In this document: positions 18,240 through 26,903 of the stretch, piece after piece | Numbering within the stretch: the stretch's first letter is position 1 | Layout: each line of letters starts with the position of its first letter | Assembly (NCBI RefSeq): GCF_039523175.1 | Contig: NZ_BAAAEU010000024.1 | Span: forward strand, 248,001-312,000 | Direction: 5' to 3' | DNA length: 64,000 bases | Source: Dokdonella_A soli | GTDB lineage: Bacteria; Pseudomonadota; Gammaproteobacteria; Xanthomonadales; Rhodanobacteraceae | Notes under the pieces: model-generated | What the model was told of the DNA's origin: nothing | Database searches by the model: none | Seen by the model: the letters and a program-made list of their open reading frames with translations, nothing else | Translations under genes and position numbers: made by a program

Positions 18240-19291
18240 CAGCGGCCTCCCTTGTTCGGTTCGGGCGCGACCACGGTTGTCGTGCCGGTCACGCCGGGCG
18301 CGAGCCCCGGCGCCTGTGGCAGCGACAGGATGTTCTTGCCGGACGAGAAATCGATGATCTTCGGCGTGTGTCCGACCACCTGCTGCAGGGTTTCCAGATA
18401 CAGACGCTTGCGCGTGACTTCCGGCGCGGCCTTGTACTGGGTCTCGACCAGGTTGAAGCGCTGCGCGTCGCCCTCGGCGCGTGCGATGCGCTCGCTCTTG
18501 TAGCCGGCGGCTTCGGCGCGTGTGCTGGCCGCGTCACCGCGCGCCTCCGGCACGACCTGGCTCGCGTAGGCCTTCGCTTCTTCCTCGATCTTTTGCTTGT
18601 CCTGCAACGCACGGTTCGCGTCGTCGAACGCGTCCTTCACTTCCTGCGGCGGGCGCACGTTCTGGAAATTGAGCTCGGTCAGCGCGATGCCGGTCTTGTA
18701 CTGGTCGAGCGTGGATTGCAGCAGCTTCTTCGCCTCGGCCATCAGCTCGGTGCGCTGGCCGGACAGGATCGTGTCCATGTCGCTGCCGCCGACAACGGTG
18801 CGTACCGCGCTCTCTGCGGCCTGGCCAAGCGTCGCGTCCGGATCACGCACGCCGAACACGAACTGCTGCGGGTCGGTGACCTGGTACTGCACGTTGAAGT
18901 CGACCAGCACGATGTTCTCGTCCTTGGTCAGCATGCGCACCTGATCATTGGTCTGGCGCACACCACCGACGTCGACCCGAATCATCGATTCGATCGGGCG
19001 CGGAAACTTGAGGTTGATGCCGGGCGTCAGCAGCCGGCTGAACTGGCCGAAGCGCAGCACCACGCCTGCCTCGTTGGCCGGCATGCGAACCACGCTGTCG
19101 AAAGCGAGCCACGCGATCAGGATGCCGACCACCGCGACGCCGATACCGCCGCCGCCACCGCCGAACAGGCGATTGAGGAAATCCCGCACGCGCCTCGCGA
19201 TAGCGTCGAAATCCGGCGACGGGCCATTGCCGCCACCGTTGTCGCGCCACGGATCACGCTGCTTCCCGCTGCCGGGTTCATTCCATGCCAT
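18239..19291 (-). CDS. hflK: HflK, SPFH/band 7 modulator of FtsH
   Basis: The product has 350 residues. A Gly/Asp-rich cytosolic N-terminus (GSGKQRDPWRDNGGG) precedes a single membrane helix (GVAVVGILIAWLAF), then the SPFH domain from VRMPANEAGVVLRFGQFSRL and a helical region with ALQDKQKIEEEAKAYASQVV. It is the partner of HflC in the FtsH-HflKC complex. The gap to hflX upstream (about 157 nt) contains palindromic repeats rather than a clear promoter. Confidence 0.96.
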   Translation of the reverse strand: MAWNEPGSGKQRDPWRDNGGGNGPSPDFDAIARRVRDFLNRLFGGGGGGIGVAVVGILIAWLAFDSVVRMPANEAGVVLRFGQFSRLLTPGINLKFPRPIESMIRVDVGGVRQTNDQVRMLTKDENIVLVDFNVQYQVTDPQQFVFGVRDPDATLGQAAESAVRTVVGGSDMDTILSGQRTELMAEAKKLLQSTLDQYKTGIALTELNFQNVRPPQEVKDAFDDANRALQDKQKIEEEAKAYASQVVPEARGDAASTRAEAAGYKSERIARAEGDAQRFNLVETQYKAAPEVTRKRLYLETLQQVVGHTPKIIDFSSGKNILSLPQAPGLAPGVTGTTTVVAPEPNKGGR

Positions 19292-19341
19292 TACTCGTTA
19301 CCTCGCTGCCGGCAACCGTCGCACAACGCTTCAGGTACCCA

Positions 19342-19376
19342 TTGAAAAGTGCGGCCATGGATGGCCGCTTTTGGAC
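19342..19376. repeat. Palindromic repeat, gcggccatggatggccgc core (hflX-hflK gap)
   Basis: The core gcggccatggatggccgc is flanked by ttgaaaagt and ttttgga. Near-identical copies occur inside hflX (19814-19848) and, inverted, before ispA (25937-25971). Weaker copies lie at 25831-25862 and 37921-37940. Confidence 0.85.
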
Positions 19377-19424
19377 TCGCTGTCAGCAGCGACCGCACAA
19401 GTACTGAAGATGCACCCCTGAAGG

Positions 19425-19449
19425 AGCGATCAGGGACGATCGCACAAGT
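19425..19449. repeat. Palindromic repeat, agcgatc...gatcgcacaagt, abutting the hflX stop
   Basis: The 25 nt agcgatcaggga-cgatcgcacaagt match the reverse complement of 25759-25783 with two differences. The hflX stop codon begins at the edge of this element. A second half copy, gcagcgaccgcacaagta, lies at 19387-19403. Confidence 0.75.
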
Positions 19450-20843
19450 CACGCCGGGGTTGCCGAAGGATTGTAGGTAGGGTCACCGGTCGCGGCAAGC
19501 AAGCGCGTCCGCAGCCAGGCACCGTCGCCATCCGGCAGGCCGAACAACGGCTCGACCAGCGCGCGTGGCGCGTCGATGCGGATGCGCCAGCCGCTTTCGT
19601 CGGCGGATTCCTCAGCGACCAGCCCCTGCGCATGCAGGCGCGCGCGCAGACGACCCGCGGCCGCCGGCAGCAGCAGCTCGGTGCGCACACGCTGCGAACC
19701 GAGGCGCTCACCGATCGCACGCAGCAGGCCGTCGATGCCGGTGCCATCCATCGCGGAAACCCAGGCCCGCGGCAGCTCGCCGCCGTCGATGTAATCCACC
19801 CGTGGTGCTTTTAGTTGAGAAGTGCGGCCATGGATGGCCGCTGTTTGATCTTCGCCAGCAGGGATGCTGGCACCCAGCAAATCGATCTTGTTGTAGACCA
19901 GCACCTGCGGCAGGTCGGCGGCGCCGATCTCGGCGAGCACGGCCTCGACATCGGCAATGCGCTGGTCGCGCTCTGGGTCGGAAGCATCGACGACATGCAG
20001 CAGCAGGTCCGCGTCGCGCGCCTCGGCCAGGGTCGAACGGAACGCCGCGACGAGGTCGTGCGGCAGATCACGGATGAAGCCGACCGTGTCGGCCAGCACG
20101 ATCGGCCCGCAATCGAGGCCGTCGAGACGGCGCAGGGTCGGATCGAGCGTCGCGAACAACTGGTCGGCGGCATAGACGGTCGCGCCGGTCAGCGTGTTGA
20201 ACAGGGTCGACTTGCCGGCGTTCGTGTAACCGACCAGCGCAACCACCGGCAGCGCATTGCGCTGGCGCGAGCGACGCGCCGTGGCGCGCTGCGTCTCGAC
20301 CTTCTCCATGCGCTTCTGCAGTTGCTTGACGCGCTCGCCGAGCAGGCGGCGGTCGAGTTCGAGCTGGGTTTCGCCGGGGCCGCGCAGGCCTATCGCGCCA
20401 CCGCGCTGGCGTTCCAGGTGGGTCCAGCCGCGCACCAGGCGCGTCGACATGTGTTTCAGCTGCGCGAGCTCGACCTGCAACTTGCCTTCGTGCGAACGCG
20501 CACGTTGCGCGAAGATATCGAGGATCAGGCCGGTACGGTCGACGACACGGCACTCGGTGAGCTTCTCGAGGTTGCGCTCCTGGACCGGGCTGAGCGCGTG
20601 GTTGACCAGGATCAGGTCGGCGTCCAGCGCCTGCCGGTGTGCCTTCAGCTCCTCGGCCTTGCCGGTACCGACGAAATAACGCGGGTTCGGGCGCTCGACG
20701 CGCGCACTCAGGCTGCCGACGACGCTGGCGCCGGCCGAGCGCGCGAGTTCACCGAACTCATCGAGCGCGAGCGGATCGTGTCGACCCGGCGCCTGCGGCT
20801 GCAACAGCAGTGCGCGCTCGCCTTTTCTTGATCGTTCAAACAG
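19449..20843 (-). CDS. hflX: GTPase HflX, ribosome rescue/splitting factor
   Basis: The 464-residue product has the HflX N-terminal domain (NPRYFVGTGKAEELKAH, VVDRTGLILDIFAQRARSHE, GIGLRGPGE-type segment GAIGLRGPGETQLELDRR) and a G domain with GYTNAGKSTLF, DTVGFIRDLPHDLVAAF and NKID. It splits stalled ribosomes under stress. The start is inferred at CTG 20843 (LFERSRKGERALL matches the family N-terminus); an in-frame TGA lies just upstream and no ATG is available. About 19 residues after NKIDLLGA (nt about 19814-19860) come from a palindromic repeat. It lies downstream of hfq, as usual. Confidence 0.93.
   Translation of the reverse strand: MFERSRKGERALLLQPQAPGRHDPLALDEFGELARSAGASVVGSLSARVERPNPRYFVGTGKAEELKAHRQALDADLILVNHALSPVQERNLEKLTECRVVDRTGLILDIFAQRARSHEGKLQVELAQLKHMSTRLVRGWTHLERQRGGAIGLRGPGETQLELDRRLLGERVKQLQKRMEKVETQRATARRSRQRNALPVVALVGYTNAGKSTLFNTLTGATVYAADQLFATLDPTLRRLDGLDCGPIVLADTVGFIRDLPHDLVAAFRSTLAEARDADLLLHVVDASDPERDQRIADVEAVLAEIGAADLPQVLVYNKIDLLGASIPAGEDQTAAIHGRTSQLKAPRVDYIDGGELPRAWVSAMDGTGIDGLLRAIGERLGSQRVRTELLLPAAAGRLRARLHAQGLVAEESADESGWRIRIDAPRALVEPLFGLPDGDGAWLRTRLLAATGDPTYNPSATPA
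19814..19848. repeat. Palindromic gcggccatggatggccgc repeat in frame within hflX
   Basis: The sequence gttgagaagtgcggccatgg continues as atggccgctgtttgat. It agrees over about 30 nt with the intergenic copies at 19342-19376 and (inverted) 25937-25971. Read on the minus strand it encodes AAIHGRTSQLK, which interrupts the usually short segment between the NKID motif and the last part of the G domain. Confidence 0.9.
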
Positions 20844-20927
20844 CGGAAGTCACCTTGGTTGGAGACGCATCGAACGCATTGAATGAGTCCTGTTGCGACT
20901 TATTCAAGCATACGCCTGCATACCCGA

Positions 20928-21206
20928 TCAGGCACCGCCTTCGTCCGCCTCGCCTGCTGGCGCGCCGTTCGGCGCATGCGCGCCCTCGGGGCCGCCGACG
21001 CGCACGTTGCGCGATGGCACCACGGTCGAGATCGCGTGCTTGTAAACCATCTGGCTGACCGTGTTGCGCAGCAACACGACGAACTGGTCGAACGATTCCA
21101 CGGTGCCCTGCAACTTGATGCCGTTGACCAGATAGATCGACACCGGCACACGCTCGCGCCGCAACGCGTTCAGAAACGGATCCTGCAACGACTGCCCCTT
21201 GGACAT
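20928..21206 (-). CDS. hfq: RNA chaperone Hfq
   Basis: The product has 92 residues. The Sm domain is fully recognisable: SLQDPFLNALRRERVPVSIY, LVNGIKLQGTVESFDQFVVL and the Sm2 motif YKHAISTVVPSR. It forms a hexamer pairing small RNAs with mRNAs. A Gly/Ala/acidic tail of about 20 residues follows the Sm core. ATG 21206 has a gggagaa ribosome site; the upstream continuation of the frame is not Hfq. It lies between miaA and hflX in the standard order. Confidence 0.97.
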   Translation of the reverse strand: MSKGQSLQDPFLNALRRERVPVSIYLVNGIKLQGTVESFDQFVVLLRNTVSQMVYKHAISTVVPSRNVRVGGPEGAHAPNGAPAGEADEGGA

Positions 21207-21355
21207 GGTCTTGTTCTCCCGACGAAATTCCCGAACCGGCAAAAAACCGCACGCCGCGCCAATCGAAACTCTGCGCACCGCCCCCGATTCAATCAATATT
21301 CAGCTTCTTGGGCATCTTAACGAGTTGTCCCCGCGAAGAGAATGGTCCGGCGCGT

Positions 21356-22309
21356 TCAGGAGCCCTCATCAGGCAGAAATTGCGATACCGCACCGACGAC
21401 ATCTTCCTCCAATTTGTTGCGATCTGCATCGAACCAGCGCGCATCAAGCTCGCTTCGGAGCCATGTGATCTGACGCTTGGCGAGTTGGCGCGTCGCAAAA
21501 ATTGATTGTTCACGAAAGGTCGCCGCGTCGACACGGCCGTTCAGGTACGGCCACGCCTGCCGATAGCCGACTGCGCGCATCGCCGGCAGGTCGGCGTGCA
21601 GGTCTTTCCGAAGGTGCAGGCGGCGCACCTCGTCGAGGAAACCGCCAGCGAGCATCGCATCGAAGCGCTCGGCGATTCGCGCATGCAGGGGGCCGCGGTC
21701 AGCCGGCACCAGTGCGAGCTTGAGCACGCGCCAGGGCAGGCGTTCAGCGGGACCCTGCTGCTGCTCGGACAACGGCCGGCCGCTCAGCGCGATGACTTCG
21801 AGCGCGCGCTGGATGCGCTGCGCGTCGCCGGGCCGGATCCGCGCGGCGGCGTGCGGATCGAGTTCCGCCAACCGCGCGTGCAGGGCGGGCCAGCCGATCC
21901 GCGCGGCTTCGTCGGCCAGCTCCGCGCGCAGCGCCTGATCAGCATCGGGCAGCGCCGACAGGCCGTGTTCGAGCGCACGGAAGTACAGGCTGGTGCCGCC
22001 GACCAGCAGCGGCACCTCGCCCGCCTGCGTGATCTCGCGCATGGCGGCGAGCGCGTCGGCGCGGAACTCGGCAGCGGAATAGGGTTGCGATGGATCGCGG
22101 ATGTCGATCAACCGATGCGGATAGCGCGCCAAGGTTGCCGCGTCGGGTTTCGCGGTGCCGACGTCCATCCCGCGATAGACCAGCGCCGAGTCGACGCTGA
22201 CCAGGCGCAGCGGAAAGCGATCGGCCAGCGCGCAGGCGAGCGCGGTCTTGCCGGACGCGGTCGGCCCCATCAGGAAGATCGCGTTCGGGCGCTGGTCGAT
22301 GGACTCCAT
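21356..22309 (-). CDS. miaA: tRNA dimethylallyltransferase
   Basis: MiaA adds the dimethylallyl group to A37 of tRNAs reading UNN codons. The product has 317 residues with the P-loop FLMGPTASGKTALA, the DSALVYRGMDVGTAKP motif, LIDIRDPSQPYSAAEF and VGGTSLYFRAL, and a C-terminal RQLAKRQITWLR for tRNA binding. It heads the minus-strand miaA-hfq-hflX-hflKC cluster and is divergent from tdh. Confidence 0.97.
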   Translation of the reverse strand: MESIDQRPNAIFLMGPTASGKTALACALADRFPLRLVSVDSALVYRGMDVGTAKPDAATLARYPHRLIDIRDPSQPYSAAEFRADALAAMREITQAGEVPLLVGGTSLYFRALEHGLSALPDADQALRAELADEAARIGWPALHARLAELDPHAAARIRPGDAQRIQRALEVIALSGRPLSEQQQGPAERLPWRVLKLALVPADRGPLHARIAERFDAMLAGGFLDEVRRLHLRKDLHADLPAMRAVGYRQAWPYLNGRVDAATFREQSIFATRQLAKRQITWLRSELDARWFDADRNKLEEDVVGAVSQFLPDEGS

Positions 22310-22364
22310 GCCGGCATTCTACGGTCCGGCATCGCGCGATCATCGGCGATGCAATCGCGCGCTC

Positions 22365-22370
22365 TATAAT
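22365..22370 (+). promoter_or_regulatory. Putative -10 box of the tdh promoter
   Basis: A perfect TATAAT lies 37 nt before the tdh ATG in the short miaA-tdh divergent gap. No good -35 box is visible at the expected distance, so this is a moderate call. Confidence 0.45.
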
Positions 22371-22407
22371 CGCGCCCTCGCAAACCCCGTCCCTCAGGAA
22401 GATTCCG

Positions 22408-23445
22408 ATGTCGCAAGCGATGATGAAGGCCCTGGTCAAGCGCGAAGCCGCGCGCGGCATCTGGATGGAGGAAGTGCCCGTTCCCGAGATCGGCCCGAAC
22501 GACGTGCTGGTCAAGCTCGAAAAGACCGCGATCTGCGGCACCGACCTGCACATCTACAAGTGGGACGACTGGTCGCAGCGCACGATCAAGCCGGGCCTGG
22601 TGATCGGCCACGAGTTCGTCGGCCGCATCGTCGACATCGGCGCCGGCGTGCGCGGCTACCAGCTCGGCCAGCGCGTGTCCGCCGAAGGTCACGTGGTCTG
22701 CGGCGTGTGCCGCAACTGCCGCGCCGGCAAGCAGCACCTGTGTCCGAACACGGTCGGCATCGGCGTGAACCGCAACGGCGCGTTCGCCGAATTCGTCGCG
22801 GTGCCGGCCTCCAACCTGTGGCCGATTCCGGACCAGATCCCGAGCGAACTCGCCGCGTTCTTCGATCCGTACGGTAACGCGGCGCACTGCGCGCTCGAGT
22901 TCGACCTGATCGGCGAGGACGTGCTGATCACCGGCGCCGGTCCGATCGGCATCATCGCGGCCGGCATCGCCAAGCATGTCGGCGCGCGCAATGTCGTCGT
23001 CACCGACGTCAACGACTACCGCCTGAAGCTCGCCGCCGACATGGGCGCGACGCGCGTGGTCAACGTCTCCAAGCAATCGGTGAAGGACGTCGTCAAGGAC
23101 CTGCACATGGAGGGTTTCGACGTCGGCCTCGAGATGTCCGGCAACCCGCGCGCGTTCAACGACATGCTCGACTGCATGTACCACGGCGGCAAGGTCGCCT
23201 TGCTCGGGATCCTTCCGAACGGAGCCGGCATCGACTGGGACAAGGTCATCTTCAAGGGCCTGACCCTGCACGGCATCTACGGCCGGCGCATGTACGAGAC
23301 CTGGTACAAGATGACGCAGATGGTGTTGACCGGTTTCCCGCTACAGAAGGTGCTGACCCACCAGATCCACATCGACGATTTCCAAAAGGGCTTCGACCTG
23401 ATGGATTCGGGCAACTGCGGCAAGGTCGTCTGTTCGTGGAATTGA
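22408..23445 (+). CDS. tdh: L-threonine 3-dehydrogenase
   Basis: The 345-residue zinc-dependent medium-chain dehydrogenase oxidises L-threonine to 2-amino-3-ketobutyrate with NAD. The catalytic zinc site is seen in KTAICGTDLHIYKWD and VIGHEFVG. The structural zinc site is the four-cysteine loop CGVCRNCRAGKQHLC. The Rossmann motif is ITGAGPIGIIAAGIAK. The full family length is present, and LHGIYGRRMYETWYKM near the C-terminus is typical of Tdh. No kbl gene follows in this window. Confidence 0.95.
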   Translation: MSQAMMKALVKREAARGIWMEEVPVPEIGPNDVLVKLEKTAICGTDLHIYKWDDWSQRTIKPGLVIGHEFVGRIVDIGAGVRGYQLGQRVSAEGHVVCGVCRNCRAGKQHLCPNTVGIGVNRNGAFAEFVAVPASNLWPIPDQIPSELAAFFDPYGNAAHCALEFDLIGEDVLITGAGPIGIIAAGIAKHVGARNVVVTDVNDYRLKLAADMGATRVVNVSKQSVKDVVKDLHMEGFDVGLEMSGNPRAFNDMLDCMYHGGKVALLGILPNGAGIDWDKVIFKGLTLHGIYGRRMYETWYKMTQMVLTGFPLQKVLTHQIHIDDFQKGFDLMDSGNCGKVVCSWN

Positions 23446-24092
23446 ATCCCGAGGGACAGCAGCAGAAGAAGAGCGCAGCCGCTGCGCCGCGACGCGCGCT
23501 GTTCCACCGCGAGACGATCAGCCTGGCCGAGATCGCGGTCCAGGTGTTTTCCGTGGTGCTCGGCATCCTGCTCGCGTTCGGCATCGGCAACTGGAGTGCC
23601 AGCCGCGAAACCGCCAGCAAGATCGCCGAGGCGCAAACGGCCATCCGTGCCGAGATTCAGGCAAACCGCGTCAGGCTGCAGCAGACGGTCATCTATCAGG
23701 GCGGCCTCGCCAAGGCCGTAACGGATGCCATAAACAGCTCCGCTCCACCCAAGCGCTGTACTGAAGTAGCAAGCTGGCGCGGCATGCAGACGGCCTTGTT
23801 GCTGCACAGCTCCTACGACAACGCGATCGCGGCCGGCGTATTCACGAGCATGCCGCTTGCGGACGGACAAACCATCGCTGCGATCTATGCGTGGCAACAA
23901 CGCTATATCACGTATTCCGACAAATCCCTGGACTGGATGGTGATGAAGTTCATGGAGGACGAACTCGCGGGATGCGCAGGCGTGCTCGAGGATCTGTCCG
24001 CAGCGGGGCAGAATCTGGTGGCGAACTACGACGCCTACCTCTCGTCATCGTCGGCTGCGCCCGCCGATTCGAAATCCCGCGCGAGTCCGTAA
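23436..24092 (+). CDS. Single-pass membrane protein of unknown function
   Basis: The product has 218 residues. A GTG start lies inside the last codons of tdh (10-nt overlap), so translation is probably coupled. A basic N-terminus is followed by one membrane helix (VQVFSVVLGILLAFGIGNW, about residues 31-50) and a helical, probably periplasmic region with a SRETASKIAEAQTAIRAEIQ heptad-like pattern. This resembles unnamed one-helix proteins common in Xanthomonadales. The function is unknown. tilS starts 8 nt downstream. Confidence 0.7.
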   Translation: MELNPEGQQQKKSAAAAPRRALFHRETISLAEIAVQVFSVVLGILLAFGIGNWSASRETASKIAEAQTAIRAEIQANRVRLQQTVIYQGGLAKAVTDAINSSAPPKRCTEVASWRGMQTALLLHSSYDNAIAAGVFTSMPLADGQTIAAIYAWQQRYITYSDKSLDWMVMKFMEDELAGCAGVLEDLSAAGQNLVANYDAYLSSSSAAPADSKSRASP

Positions 24093-24100
24093 CGCCCGAC

Positions 24101-25480
24101 ATGCCCGCCCACCGCATCCACGACCTGCTCGAATCCGCGCTGGCGGAGCTGACTCCGGCGCCGCTGCTGGTCGCGTTCAGCGGCGGCCTCGACTCGAGCG
24201 TGCTGCTGCACGCGCTGGCGGCATCGCCCGCCGCGCGCGCGCGCGGACTGCGCGCCGTGCATGTCGACCACGGCCTGCATGGCGACAGCACGAACTGGTC
24301 TCGGCATTGCCAGACCTTCGCCGACTCGATGGGCGTCGAACTGATCGTGCGTACGGTCGATGTCACGCGCAACCCGGGCCTCGGGCTCGAGGCCAGCGCG
24401 CGCCGCGCGCGCTACGGGGAGATAGAGGCGCTGCTCGCACCCGGCGAGATCGTCGCGCTCGCGCATCACCGCGATGACCAGGCCGAGACCGTATTGCTGA
24501 AGTTGCTGCGCGGCGCCGGTCCGGAAGGCATTGGCGCAATGCGTCCGCTGCGCAGGATCGGCCGCGGTTTCGCGTGGCGCCCCCTTCTCGGCCTGCCACG
24601 CGCGGCACTGCGCGACTACGCCGAGCAGTTTCAGCTGACCTGGATCCAGGACCCGAGCAACGCCGATCCGACCATCGACCGCAACTTCCTGCGCCTGCAG
24701 GTGATCCCGCGCATCGTCCAGCGCTGGCCCGAAGCAGAGACGAGCATCGCGCAGAGTGCTGCCTGGGCGCGCGCCGCTGCGGAATTCATCGACGAGGAGG
24801 CCGAACGCGCGCTTGCGCGCACGCAGGGGCTCGACCCCTCGACCCTGCGATTCCGTGAATGGCTGGCGTTGCCGCAGGCGCTGCGCGACCCGGTGCTGCG
24901 GCGCTGGCTGCGTGCGCTCGACCTGCCCGAACCCACCTACTACCAGGCGGCCGAACTGGTGCGCCAGCTCGGCGAAGCCGGCGAGGACCGCCAGCCCTGC
25001 GTGCGTTGGCCTGGCGCGGAAGTGCGCCGTTATCGCGACCTGCTGCACGCGCTACCGCCGCTGCAGCTGCCGCCATTCGACTGGGCGGCGGAGTTCGACG
25101 GCGCCGACCTCGCCTTGCCGATGGATCTCGGCACGCTGCGCCTCGCCGGTGAGGCAGGTTCGCCGCGTCTCGCCCGACGGCTGCAGGTGCGCTTCCGCCG
25201 CGGCGGTGAAAGCCTGCGCCTGGCGACCGGCGAGCACACGCGTGAACTGCGCGACCTGTTCCAGGAGGCCGGCATTCCGCCGTGGCAGCGTGGTCGCCTG
25301 CCGCTGGTGTTCGAACGCGATGGCGCGCTGCTTGCGGTCGCGGACCTGTGGCTCAGCCAAACCGGCGCACGGCTGCTTGAACCGCTCGGCGCACGCCTGC
25401 AATGGATCGCGCGTGACATGTCACCTTCCGCAACCGGCGGCGCGCGTCCGCGCATTGATCTTGGCGACGCGCTGAGCTAG
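24101..25480 (+). CDS. tilS: tRNA(Ile)-lysidine synthetase
   Basis: TilS converts the wobble C34 of the AUA-reading tRNA-Ile to lysidine using lysine and ATP. The product has 459 residues from ATG 24101. The PP-loop is LLVAFSGGLDSSVLLHAL; VHVDHGLHGDSTNW and ALAHHRDDQAETVLLKLLRG follow. The C-terminal substrate-binding domain shows LREL/FQEAGIPPWQRGRLPL. The frame is open upstream, but that part overlaps the previous gene and is not TilS. Confidence 0.96.
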   Translation: MPAHRIHDLLESALAELTPAPLLVAFSGGLDSSVLLHALAASPAARARGLRAVHVDHGLHGDSTNWSRHCQTFADSMGVELIVRTVDVTRNPGLGLEASARRARYGEIEALLAPGEIVALAHHRDDQAETVLLKLLRGAGPEGIGAMRPLRRIGRGFAWRPLLGLPRAALRDYAEQFQLTWIQDPSNADPTIDRNFLRLQVIPRIVQRWPEAETSIAQSAAWARAAAEFIDEEAERALARTQGLDPSTLRFREWLALPQALRDPVLRRWLRALDLPEPTYYQAAELVRQLGEAGEDRQPCVRWPGAEVRRYRDLLHALPPLQLPPFDWAAEFDGADLALPMDLGTLRLAGEAGSPRLARRLQVRFRRGGESLRLATGEHTRELRDLFQEAGIPPWQRGRLPLVFERDGALLAVADLWLSQTGARLLEPLGARLQWIARDMSPSATGGARPRIDLGDALS

Positions 25481-25491
25481 CGTTCGCGCCC

Positions 25492-25743
25492 ATGCCGAAC
25501 GCCGCTGCTGAAACACCCCAGGTCGCCGATTTCGAGAAGTCGCTCGACGAACTCGAACAGCTCGTCGTGCGCATGGAACAGGGCGAGCTCAGCCTCGACG
25601 ACTCGCTGCAGTCGTTCGAGCGCGGCATCGCGCTGTACCGCACCTGCCAGGGCGCACTCGACCAAGCCAAGCTGCGGGTCAGCCAGCTGCTCGATCCGGC
25701 TGCGCCGGAATCCGCGCGCCCGTTCGATCCCGACGTTCCGTAG
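25492..25743 (+). CDS. xseB: Exodeoxyribonuclease VII small subunit
   Basis: The product has 83 residues with the whole family pattern: ADFEKSLDELEQLVVRMEQG, ELSLDDSLQSFERGIALYRT and CQGALDQAKLRVSQLL. It partners XseA (not in the window) in degrading single-stranded DNA. xseB normally sits directly before ispA; here 253 nt of repeats separate them. Confidence 0.95.
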   Translation: MPNAAAETPQVADFEKSLDELEQLVVRMEQGELSLDDSLQSFERGIALYRTCQGALDQAKLRVSQLLDPAAPESARPFDPDVP

Positions 25744-25996
25744 CTTTTGCGATCCACAACTTGTGCGATCGTCCGCGATCGCTGCGTCGGATACGCAGAT
25801 AACCACCCGAACACTGCAGATTCCGCTGAACTCCAGAAGCGGCCATCCGTCGCCGCACTTACGGGAATTTTGCGATCATCCATGATCGCTGCGCCAAGCC
25901 ACGCGCGAATTGGCATAGGGTGCGTGCGATTTGCAAATCCAAAGCGGCCATCCATGGCCGCACTTCTCAACTACAACAACAGCGCTGATATTCCAC
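25744..25996. repeat. Cluster of palindromic repeats separating xseB and ispA
   Basis: Four elements occur in a row. An acttgtgcgatcgtcc...gatcgct element at 25759-25783 is followed by a degraded gcggccat...gccgcactt element at 25831-25862. Then come tgcgatcatccatgatcgct (about 25871-25890) and a well-preserved inverted copy of the gcggccatggatggccgc element at 25937-25971. The same two families lie between hflX and hflK. No gene or promoter is evident. Confidence 0.85.
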
Positions 25997-26890
25997 GTGA
26001 GCGACCTGACACCCGAACTTCTGGCGCTGTCCGTGCGTGCCGACGCCGCGCTTGCGCGCGTGCTTCCCGACGAACACCAGCCGCCGGTCGAGTTGCATCG
26101 CGCGATGCGCTATGCGGTGCTCGGCGGCGGCAAGCGCCTGCGTCCGTTGCTCGTGTACGCGACCGGCAGCGCATTCGGCGCGACGCCTGAAAAGCTCGAT
26201 GCCGTGGCCGCGGCGGTCGAAATCATCCACGCGTATTCGCTGGTCCATGACGACCTGCCGGCGATGGACGACGACTCCCTGAGGCGCGGCCGCCCGACCT
26301 GCCACATCGTGTTCGGCGAGGCGATGGCGATCCTCGCCGGCGACGCGCTGCAGGCGCTCGCATTCGAGGTCCTGGCGAACGACGCGACGCTCGACGTCGA
26401 TGCGGCGACGCGCCTGGACATGCTGCGCACGCTGGCCACCGCCTGCGGCTCGCAGGGCATGGCCGGCGGCCAGGCCTTCGACCTCGCCGCCGTCGGCCAC
26501 AAACTGGATGCGGCCGAACTCGAGCGCATGCACGTGCACAAAACCGGCGCACTGATCCGTGCCTCGGTGCGACTCGGTGCGCTCGCCGCAGGCTGCACCG
26601 ACACGGCGACGCTCGCCGCATTGGAAACCTATGGTCATTCGATCGGCCTGGCGTTCCAGATCCGCGATGACCTGCTCGACATCGAAGCCGAAACCTCACA
26701 GCTCGGCAAGACCGCGGGCAAGGATGCGGCGGCGAACAAGCCGACCTATCCGGCGATCCTCGGCGTCGACGCCTCGCGCGCCGAACTGGCCGCGCTGACC
26801 ACGGCGGCTCTGAATGCCGTCGAGCCCCTCGGCGCTGCTGCCGCACCGTTGCGCGAACTGGCACACTTCGTCGCCGAACGCGCGAACTGA
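25997..26890 (+). CDS. ispA: Farnesyl diphosphate synthase (short-chain polyprenyl synthase)
   Basis: IspA condenses isopentenyl diphosphate with dimethylallyl and geranyl diphosphates. The product has 297 residues from GTG 25997, the family length; the upstream continuation is repeat DNA. The first aspartate-rich motif is VHDDLPAMDDDSLRRGRPTC and the second FQIRDDLLDIE. GGGKRLRPLLVYATG and GGQAFDLA are also conserved. No strong ribosome site is visible, perhaps because repeats have replaced the native upstream region. No dxs follows in this window. Confidence 0.95.
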   Translation: MSDLTPELLALSVRADAALARVLPDEHQPPVELHRAMRYAVLGGGKRLRPLLVYATGSAFGATPEKLDAVAAAVEIIHAYSLVHDDLPAMDDDSLRRGRPTCHIVFGEAMAILAGDALQALAFEVLANDATLDVDAATRLDMLRTLATACGSQGMAGGQAFDLAAVGHKLDAAELERMHVHKTGALIRASVRLGALAAGCTDTATLAALETYGHSIGLAFQIRDDLLDIEAETSQLGKTAGKDAAANKPTYPAILGVDASRAELAALTTAALNAVEPLGAAAAPLRELAHFVAERAN

Positions 26891-26903
26891 AGGAGACCGC
26901 GAC

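Noticed and set aside
24035..25048. 337-codon minus-strand frame opposite tilS
   Set aside because: tilS on the plus strand has all its motifs; the opposite frame is a compositional artefact.
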